Origin: Rhodobacteraceae bacterium M382
Lineage (GTDB): Bacteria; Pseudomonadota; Alphaproteobacteria; Rhodobacterales; Rhodobacteraceae
DNA: 64,000 nucleotides
NCBI GenBank assembly: GCA_025141015.1
Contig: CP081098.1
Location: 2,424,501 to 2,488,500 of the forward strand
Direction of reading: 5' to 3'
Shown here: piece after piece, positions 58,289 to 64,000 of the stretch
Position numbering within the stretch: position 1 is the first letter of the stretch
Layout of the letters: each line of letters opens with the position of its first letter
Position numbers and translations under genes: made by a program
Notes under the pieces: model-generated
Database searches by the model: none
What the model saw: only the letters and a program-made list of their open reading frames with translations
What the model was told of the DNA's origin: nothing

Positions 58289-59317
58289 TCAGCCCCGCAG
58301 GGCCTGCACCCCGTGTCGGGCAAACAAAGGCACAAATTGACCCAGTTGCATGGCGCGTTCGGGGTTGGACGCATTGCCGTCCAATGCCCGCTTCAGGACA
58401 CCCTGGATAATCGCCGCCATTCTGAAAAAGCTGAACGACAGAAATACGTTGAAATACTGAATTTCGGACAATCCGCGCCGGCGGCAATAGGCTTCGATAA
58501 ACGCCTGATCAGATGGAAGACCCAGCGCAGCACGGTCAACACCCGCGAGGCCCCGTCCCTCTTCGCCGGGTGGCAATTGCCATTGCATGATGACCGACGC
58601 GAGATCGGCATAAGGATGGCCAATGGTCGACAGTTCCCAATCCAGCACCGCCAGACATTTGGTCCCGGTTCGATCAAAGATCATATTGTCGATCCGATAA
58701 TCCCCATGAACCAGCGTGCGCTGTCCATCATCGGGTGGCAATGCCTGTTCCAATGCGGCGATCAGATCATCCATCTCTGTGATTTTTGTGGTCTCAGAGG
58801 CCCGGTATTGTTTGGTCCACCGGCCCAGCTGACGTTCCAGATAGTTCCCGGGCGGCCCATAATCCCCAAGACCGACGGCGTCGACATCCACCATATGCAA
58901 GGCCGCCAGAACCGTGTTCATCTGGTCCACGACACCGCTGCGGGTTTGCGCATCGACCGTCGGCATGGTCGGATCCAGGAAATTGCGCCCGTCGATGTGC
59001 TCCATCACATAGAACGTCGATCCGATCACATCCGGGTCTTCGCACAGCAAATGCATGCGTGCCACAGGAACGTCGGTGTCGGCCAGCGCCCGTTGCACAC
59101 GAAATTCGCGATCCACGGCATGGGCGGATTTCAACAATGTTCCCGGGGGTTTGCGACGCAATACCAATGTTTGATCCGGCGTGATCAGCTGAAAGGTGGG
59201 ATTGGATTGCCCATTGGAAAACTTTCGGACCTGCAAGGGGCCCGAAAAACCCGGGAAATGTGTTTCGAGATACCGGCTGACTGCCGCCACATCGAGCATT
59301 TGTGCGTCTTCACTCAT
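58289..59317 (-). CDS. Phosphotransferase family protein (ACAD10/11-like kinase)
   Basis: Protein-kinase-fold phosphotransferase of 342 residues. FLDPTMP and the catalytic LVHGDYRIDNMIFD (HGDxxxxN) with LAVLDWELSTIGHP (D-W-E metal site) are the aminoglycoside-phosphotransferase motifs found in ACAD10, ACAD11 and bacterial LvaA. In those systems it phosphorylates 4-hydroxyacyl-CoA. Here it lies in one run with two acyl-CoA dehydrogenases, supporting that role by inference. ATG 59317 has AAAAGG nine bases upstream; ATG 59326 is too close to it. Confidence 0.9.
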   Translation of the reverse strand: MSEDAQMLDVAAVSRYLETHFPGFSGPLQVRKFSNGQSNPTFQLITPDQTLVLRRKPPGTLLKSAHAVDREFRVQRALADTDVPVARMHLLCEDPDVIGSTFYVMEHIDGRNFLDPTMPTVDAQTRSGVVDQMNTVLAALHMVDVDAVGLGDYGPPGNYLERQLGRWTKQYRASETTKITEMDDLIAALEQALPPDDGQRTLVHGDYRIDNMIFDRTGTKCLAVLDWELSTIGHPYADLASVIMQWQLPPGEEGRGLAGVDRAALGLPSDQAFIEAYCRRRGLSEIQYFNVFLSFSFFRMAAIIQGVLKRALDGNASNPERAMQLGQFVPLFARHGVQALRG

Positions 59318-59390
59318 CACATCCATCCTTTTCTCAGCGCCGCCTCGTATTCAACTCACTTTCGGGTCCAGGTGCCCAAAAAATGTCGCA

Positions 59391-60401
59391 TCAGATCGGG
59401 AACTCAGCCGCCAGCCTGTGACCCGCAGCACGGTATTCACGATCAATACGATCGACCAATTCTTCGACGGATGTCACCGCATTGACGTCGCCAATGCCCT
59501 GGCCCGACCCCCAAATCTCTTTCCAGGCCTTCGGTTTGGATGACCCCTGCGCGAAATTCATCGACGTGGGATCTGCCGATGGAAGGTTGTTGGGATCCAT
59601 CCCCGCCTGTTCGATCGATGACTTTAGATAGTTACCCCAAACACCTGTAAAAAGAGAAGAATATACAATATCTTCGGCGCTGCTATCGACGATCATCTGT
59701 TTGTATTTCTCTTGAGCATTGGCCTCATGTGTTGCAATAAACGGTGACCCGGCATAACCAAAGTCCGCGCCCAATGCCCGCGCTGCCAACAAGGCCTCGC
59801 CGCTGGCAATGGCTCCCGACAGGGCCAGAGGGCCGTCAAACCAACTGCGAATTTCACGGATCAGGGCAAACGGCGACTGCGCCCCTGCATGTCCGCCAGC
59901 CCCAGCCGCAACGGCCACCAATCCATCGGCTCCCTTGGAAATTGCCTTTTGGGCAAAGGTATTGTTGATCACATCATGCAGAACCACACCACCACAGGAA
60001 TGGGCGGCCTCGTTGACGTCAACCCGAGCACCCAGCGAGGTGATCCAGATGGGAACGTTCCACTTGGCACAAATCTCCAAGTCGCGCTCAAGTCGGCTGT
60101 TTGACCGATGTACGATCTGGTTGACTGCAAACGGCGCGGCGGGCCTGTCAGGATTGTCCTGATTGTGGCGATCCAGTGCCTCGGTAATTTGTTGCAGCCA
60201 TGCGTCCAGCATCGGCGGCTCACCTTCACTCTCGCGTGCATTCAACGCCGGGAATGAACCTACGATCCCTGCCTTGCACTGCGCGATAACCAGATCAGGA
60301 ACTGAAATGATGAACAGCGGCGACCCAATGAGCGGCAACCGCAGACCGCGCAGATTTTTAGGCAGGTGGTCTTCGGATCTGGTCCAATTTTGCAATGACA
60401 T
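59391..60401 (-). CDS. Nitronate monooxygenase-family flavoprotein
   Basis: FMN TIM-barrel oxidoreductase of 336 residues. LPLIGSPLFIISVPDLVIAQ forms the first strand; GADGLVAVAAGAGGHAGAQ carries the FMN-phosphate and active-site His region, then GALALSGAIASGEALLAARALGADFGYAG-type segments follow. True nitroalkane oxidation is not assured; many members are of unknown substrate. Start 60401 (ATG) is chosen; TTG 60437 or ATG 60428 are alternatives and none has a strong ribosome-binding site. Confidence 0.88.
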   Translation of the reverse strand: MSLQNWTRSEDHLPKNLRGLRLPLIGSPLFIISVPDLVIAQCKAGIVGSFPALNARESEGEPPMLDAWLQQITEALDRHNQDNPDRPAAPFAVNQIVHRSNSRLERDLEICAKWNVPIWITSLGARVDVNEAAHSCGGVVLHDVINNTFAQKAISKGADGLVAVAAGAGGHAGAQSPFALIREIRSWFDGPLALSGAIASGEALLAARALGADFGYAGSPFIATHEANAQEKYKQMIVDSSAEDIVYSSLFTGVWGNYLKSSIEQAGMDPNNLPSADPTSMNFAQGSSKPKAWKEIWGSGQGIGDVNAVTSVEELVDRIDREYRAAGHRLAAEFPI

Positions 60402-60454
60402 ATCAAACTCTTGTTCGTGTTTTTTCATGTTGTTCAAGCGAGAGCACCCGAACG

Positions 60455-61276
60455 CTAATCGATAGCGCTGGCAAATATATTTTGCCCCGACATGACGTTT
60501 ATTCCACCGGACACAGGAATAACCGCCCCTGTTACATAGGCCCCGCCCTGGCCAGCCAGGAACAGCACACAGCCGGCAATGTCTTCGGGCGCACCAACGC
60601 GACCCAACGGCACATCCTGTCCGACTTTGTCACGTTTGTCGGCGTCCCCCGTAGCAAAAGCGGTCATGCGTGACACGAACGGGCCCGGTGCCAGGGCATT
60701 GACGGTCACATGATGCCCTGCAAGTTCCTTGGCCAGGATTTTTGACATGTGAATGACCGCCGCCTTGGAGGCGGAATAGCTGTAAGCGCCATCCCCCATG
60801 GGGATTTCCCCCATGACCGATCCCACGTTGATCACACGCGCCGGATCCCGTTGCGTTGCAGATTGCATCAGCATGGGGAGCAATTTCTGGGTCAGGTCAA
60901 AGACACCAGCCATATTCACGGACATGACCTTCTCCCAAGCTTGATAGGGAAACTGACCCAGTGGCGCACCCCAGGTGACGCCGGAATTGTTCATGAGAAT
61001 ATCCAATCGGGCAACACGGCGTCCAACTTCGGTTACCAAGGCATCTATCCCGGCCTCAGACCCGATATCACCGGCAAATCCCTCGGCAGATCCCGGCGCA
61101 TCCAGGGCGTTCAGATCGCTGGCAACAGCGGCGCAGGCATCGCCTTTGCGCGACGCAATCAAGACATGCGCCCCCGCCCGCACCATCGCTTCGGCGGCCA
61201 TGCGCCCAATCCCCGAGGCCCCCCCGGTGATCAGGGCCGTCTTGCCTGTGAGAGAAAATAAGATTTCAGGTGTCAT
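60455..61276 (-). CDS. SDR family oxidoreductase
   Basis: Classical short-chain dehydrogenase of 273 residues. TGKTALITGGASGIGRMAAE is the cofactor motif; the catalytic Ser lies in VINVGSVMGEIP and Tyr-x3-Lys in YSASKAAVIHM. AAGGGACGGG precedes the start at 61276. Gap of 11 bases to the upstream acyl-CoA dehydrogenase gene shows it is in the same message. Probably oxidises a hydroxyacyl-CoA of the pathway. Confidence 0.93.
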   Translation of the reverse strand: MTPEILFSLTGKTALITGGASGIGRMAAEAMVRAGAHVLIASRKGDACAAVASDLNALDAPGSAEGFAGDIGSEAGIDALVTEVGRRVARLDILMNNSGVTWGAPLGQFPYQAWEKVMSVNMAGVFDLTQKLLPMLMQSATQRDPARVINVGSVMGEIPMGDGAYSYSASKAAVIHMSKILAKELAGHHVTVNALAPGPFVSRMTAFATGDADKRDKVGQDVPLGRVGAPEDIAGCVLFLAGQGGAYVTGAVIPVSGGINVMSGQNIFASAID

Positions 61277-61287
61277 GTCCCGTCCCT

Positions 61288-62403
61288 TCAAAACCCGCGA
61301 TGTCTGGCGACAATCGCCGCATGGTATCCGTAGTCTCCCAACCATTCGGCAGCGACCCGGGCCCGCTTCATAAAGAATCCCATGTCAAACGCGTCGGTCA
61401 TTCCGATCCCGCCGTGCATCTGAACACCTTCCTGCACCGCCAGCTGCGCAGTGGCCGTTGCGCGGGCCTTGGCCAGGGACACTGCCAGTTCGGCCTGATC
61501 CGGTGTCGTGTCCAACAGACGTCCGGCATTCAGAACGGCCGCTGCGGTGATTTCGGTCTCACACCACAGATGCGCGGCCCGATGTTGCAACGTCTGAAAG
61601 GCACCGATCGGCACCCCGAATTGTTTTCTCTCTTTGAGATAGCCAACCGTCATGCCAAAAACGCCACTGGTCAGCCCCGACAATTCAGCGGCCAAAGCCG
61701 CCTGCCCGGCCTGAAAAGCCGGTGCCAGAACAGCCATGGCGTCGCCGACCTTGCCCAGCACATCGTCTCCGGTGGCGGCCACATCGGCCAAATCGATCCG
61801 GGCCACATCCCGACTGTCAATCGCTGGCGTCACATGGCGGGTGATGCCTGCGCGACCTGCGGGCAGGTCGAACACCGTCAACCCGTCATCTGTCCGGGCC
61901 AGCACCAGCAGTCGATCCGCCTGGGCTCCATCCACCACAAACCGTTTTGTGCCGCTCAGGCGAAAACCGTTGCCGTCCCGGCGGGCTTGCATTTCTGCCA
62001 TTGTCGGTGCGAATTTCGACGTTTCATCCAGCGCAATCGCATAGCGCAATTGCCCTGAGGCAATCTGGTTCAGTCGATCACCAGACCGGCTGTCCACGCC
62101 CTGTCGCAGGGCTGTTGCTGCGATGACGGCGGTGCTCAGAAATGGGCTGGTCGCCAGCGTCCGGCCCATTTCACGGGCCAGAATTCCGGCGGCGGCATGG
62201 CCCATGTCCGAACCGCCCTGGGCCTCGGGAACCAGAACACCTGCCCACCCCATGGCCACCATTTCACCCCAGAGCGCGTCATCCCCGACCTGTCCTGCGT
62301 CCCGCAATCCGCGCAAATGCGCGATTGGTGCCGCCCGATCCAGAAATCCGCGCGCCGTGTCAGCCAGCAGAATTTCGTCGGTAGTTTCAACAAGTTTAAC
62401 CAT
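61288..62403 (-). CDS. Acyl-CoA dehydrogenase (second subunit or paralogue)
   Basis: FAD enzyme of 371 residues introducing an alpha,beta double bond in acyl-CoA. Middle-domain KRFVVDGAQADRLLVLAR and C-terminal helical segment QFGVPIGAFQTLQHRAAHLW fit ACAD. The usual glutamate base position is not clear, and the N-terminus is short. Its start is three bases after the other dehydrogenase gene. The pairing resembles alpha2-beta2 ACADs of side-chain degradation in which one chain lacks the full FAD site. Confidence 0.93.
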   Translation of the reverse strand: MVKLVETTDEILLADTARGFLDRAAPIAHLRGLRDAGQVGDDALWGEMVAMGWAGVLVPEAQGGSDMGHAAAGILAREMGRTLATSPFLSTAVIAATALRQGVDSRSGDRLNQIASGQLRYAIALDETSKFAPTMAEMQARRDGNGFRLSGTKRFVVDGAQADRLLVLARTDDGLTVFDLPAGRAGITRHVTPAIDSRDVARIDLADVAATGDDVLGKVGDAMAVLAPAFQAGQAALAAELSGLTSGVFGMTVGYLKERKQFGVPIGAFQTLQHRAAHLWCETEITAAAVLNAGRLLDTTPDQAELAVSLAKARATATAQLAVQEGVQMHGGIGMTDAFDMGFFMKRARVAAEWLGDYGYHAAIVARHRGF

Positions 62404-62406
62404 GTC

Positions 62407-63561
62407 TCACCCTGGCAGCCCCAGAATACGCTTTGCAATAATGCCCAACATCACCTCAGAGGTGCCGCCTTCGATTGAATTGGCCTTGGAGCGCAGCCAG
62501 GACCCCGGCAGCCCCGCCTCCCACTCCAGCGCTGCTGATCCTTCGGCCCCCATGATCAGCTCCTGACGGCGTTTGTTCAGCTCGGTTCCCGCATATTTCA
62601 ACATCGCCGACGCGTCCCCGACGCTGCCTCCTGCTTCGACCTGGTCCTTGTAACGTTCCAACGTCAATCCAAAGGCCAGCCCATCGATCTCGGCCCGCAT
62701 GGCGTCTGCCCGCAGGATCGGGTCACTGTTGCCGGTTTCGCTGTCTGCCAGCACCGCACCCAAGGCGCGACCACCGCCCATCAGGGCACCACCTGCGCTG
62801 ATCATCTCGCGTTCATGGGTCAAAAGATATTTGGCCACATCCCAGCCCCGGTTGATTTGTCCGACGACCTGGGTTTTGGGCACCTGTACGTTGTCAAAAA
62901 ACGTCTCGCAAAATGGCGAAGCCCCGGAAATCAGCTGAATGGGCCGTGTCGACACGCCCGTGCTGTGCATATCGATCAGAACAAAGGAGATTCCCTTGTG
63001 CTTAGGGGCGTCGCGGTCGGTACGCACCAGCGCAAAAATCCAGTCGGCCTTGTCCGCATAGGACGTCCAGATCTTTTGTCCGTTGACCACCCAATGATCG
63101 CCACAATCGTCGGCCCGGGTCTGTACACCGGCCAGATCAGACCCTGCGCCGGGTTCGGAGTACCCCTGACACCACCGGATCTCTCCGCGCGCAATCGGCG
63201 GCAGAATCTCCTGTTTCTGGGCGTCACTGCCGAACGCCAACAACGCGGGCCCAAGCATCCAGATGCCAAAGCTTTGCAAAGGTGTGCGGGCGTTGATGCG
63301 CTTCATCTCCTGGTGCAGGATCTTTTCCTCGTCCCGGGTCAATCCCGCACCGCCGTATTCTTTGGGCCAGGTTGGCACCGTGATCCCGACACTGGCACAT
63401 CGGCGCAGCCACACCTCCTGTGCCTCGCTGGCGAACTGCCAATTCGCACCTCCCCAGCAGATATCGGCCTCGGACGCCGGTCCATCCCGCATTTCGTCCG
63501 GACAATTGGTTTCGAGCCATGCCCGCCAATGGGTCCTCAGCTGTTCCAAATCTTGCGCCAT
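62407..63561 (-). CDS. Acyl-CoA dehydrogenase
   Basis: FAD-linked acyl-CoA dehydrogenase of about 384 residues. The N-terminus LEQLRTHWRAWLETNCPDE is typical; YSEPGAGSDLAGVQTRA is the FAD-contact loop, WVVNGQKIWTSYADKADW follows and the C-terminus ends with IEGGTSEVMLGIIAKRILGLPG in two motif parts. Start 63561 gives the canonical first residues and has AGAGG eight bases upstream; 63600 and 63651 are alternatives. First gene of the minus-strand catabolic run, divergent from the quinone oxidoreductase. Confidence 0.95.
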   Translation of the reverse strand: MAQDLEQLRTHWRAWLETNCPDEMRDGPASEADICWGGANWQFASEAQEVWLRRCASVGITVPTWPKEYGGAGLTRDEEKILHQEMKRINARTPLQSFGIWMLGPALLAFGSDAQKQEILPPIARGEIRWCQGYSEPGAGSDLAGVQTRADDCGDHWVVNGQKIWTSYADKADWIFALVRTDRDAPKHKGISFVLIDMHSTGVSTRPIQLISGASPFCETFFDNVQVPKTQVVGQINRGWDVAKYLLTHEREMISAGGALMGGGRALGAVLADSETGNSDPILRADAMRAEIDGLAFGLTLERYKDQVEAGGSVGDASAMLKYAGTELNKRRQELIMGAEGSAALEWEAGLPGSWLRSKANSIEGGTSEVMLGIIAKRILGLPG

Positions 63562-63703
63562 GGCTTTGGCCTCTTTCCAGGGAAAAGATCGTTGCGTCAT
63601 TGTTCCGCTGTGCAGAATTGCATTTCGCCGAAAGTCTGACAACATACCCAAACCCTGTTCGACTTAACGTCACAATCAACCCTTTGAAGAGAGTGTTCCT
63701 CTG

Positions 63704-64000
63704 ATGAAAGCCATGCTCAGCACCCAAATTGGCGGCCCTGAAACCTTGGTCTGGAGCGACCTGCCCGACCCCGAGGTCAAGAAAGGCCATCTATTGGTTG
63801 GGGTCCAGGCGGCCGGTGTCAATTTCCCCGATACGCTGATCATTCGTGACATGTACCAGATGAAACCACCCCGCCCCTTTGCCCCTGGTGGCGAGATCGC
63901 AGGCGAGGTTCTGGCGGTCGGTGACGGCGTTAACGGGTTTTCTGTCGGAGATCGGGTGTTGGCCCTGACGGCCCACGGTGGCTTTGTGTCTCACATCAAC
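63704..64000 (+). CDS. NADPH:quinone oxidoreductase / zinc-type alcohol dehydrogenase-like, 3'-truncated by window end
   Basis: Only the first 99 residues are in the window. They begin MKAMLSTQIGGPETLVWSDL and include AAGVNFPDTLIIRDMYQM, PFAPGGEIAGEV and VGDRVLAL, the GroES-like N-terminal domain of the MDR superfamily, quinone oxidoreductase branch. The catalytic and NADPH-binding parts lie beyond position 64000. It is divergent from the acyl-CoA dehydrogenase gene across 142 bases and probably shares regulation with the cluster. Confidence 0.9.
   Translation, partial: MKAMLSTQIGGPETLVWSDLPDPEVKKGHLLVGVQAAGVNFPDTLIIRDMYQMKPPRPFAPGGEIAGEVLAVGDGVNGFSVGDRVLALTAHGGFVSHIN

Overview
The window is about 60% GC, densely coded chromosomal DNA from an alphaproteobacterium, most likely of the order Rhodobacterales (Roseobacter-type). 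The evidence is a sciP-ctrA pair beside mnmA, a pyrH-frr-uppS-cdsA-dxr-rseP-bamA-skp-fabZ-lpxA-lpxI-lpxB envelope cluster, short DUF1127-type and single-helix proteins, a MocR regulator, and a hairpin repeat of a kind I associate with roseobacters. No rRNA, convincing tRNA, CRISPR array, prophage or insertion sequence was seen.

Layout. 1-4060: secreted di-haem cytochrome c peroxidase-like protein, GAF-LuxR regulator, Tat-exported metallo-beta-lactamase-fold protein and a GNAT acetyltransferase. 4071-10528 (minus): peptide/nickel-type ABC importer with a fused double ATPase and an unusually long DppC-like permease. 10787-12426 (minus): AraC regulator and miaA. 12567-24985 (plus): nucleotide, isoprenoid, phospholipid, outer-membrane and lipid A genes, ending in lpxB. 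lpxD is absent from it. 25017-27386: mnmA facing the cell-cycle regulators sciP and ctrA. 27670-31877: ligA and recG. 32015-36467: a 40-aa membrane peptide, an IscU-like scaffold, hisI, gluQRS, a methyltransferase and trmFO. 36901-40053: crotonase, thioesterase, speD-speE and a DUF1127 protein. 40150-42671: MocR regulator, rplM and rpsI. 42967-51638: CDP-sugar and surface polysaccharide genes (cytidylyltransferase, dehydratase, epimerase, two C-methyltransferase-like proteins, reductase, CmcI-like methyltransferase, GT2, acyltransferase). 51625-53101 (minus): TetR regulator and ppk2. 53613-64000: a catabolic acyl-CoA block with two acyl-CoA dehydrogenases, two SDRs, nitronate monooxygenase-like protein, ACAD10/11-like kinase, IclR regulator, crotonase, serine hydrolase, TesB thioesterase and a truncated quinone oxidoreductase.

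The most interesting non-ordinary signals are: (i) a kinase plus paired acyl-CoA dehydrogenase set suggesting a hydroxyacyl-CoA phosphorylation route; (ii) a long rod-like RNA-type fold at 36586-36681; (iii) a GATACAAT palindrome array around and inside the MocR start; (iv) a GTTC-N7-GTTC SOS-type box before a 40-aa membrane peptide; (v) three mutually complementary CCGTCC/GGACGG segments in the rplM leader; (vi) three copies of a hairpin-plus-tail dispersed repeat; (vii) a CDP-sugar operon lacking the RfbH dehydrase but holding two C-methyltransferase-like genes. All functions are read from sequence motifs and gene order by eye; no database search was run.
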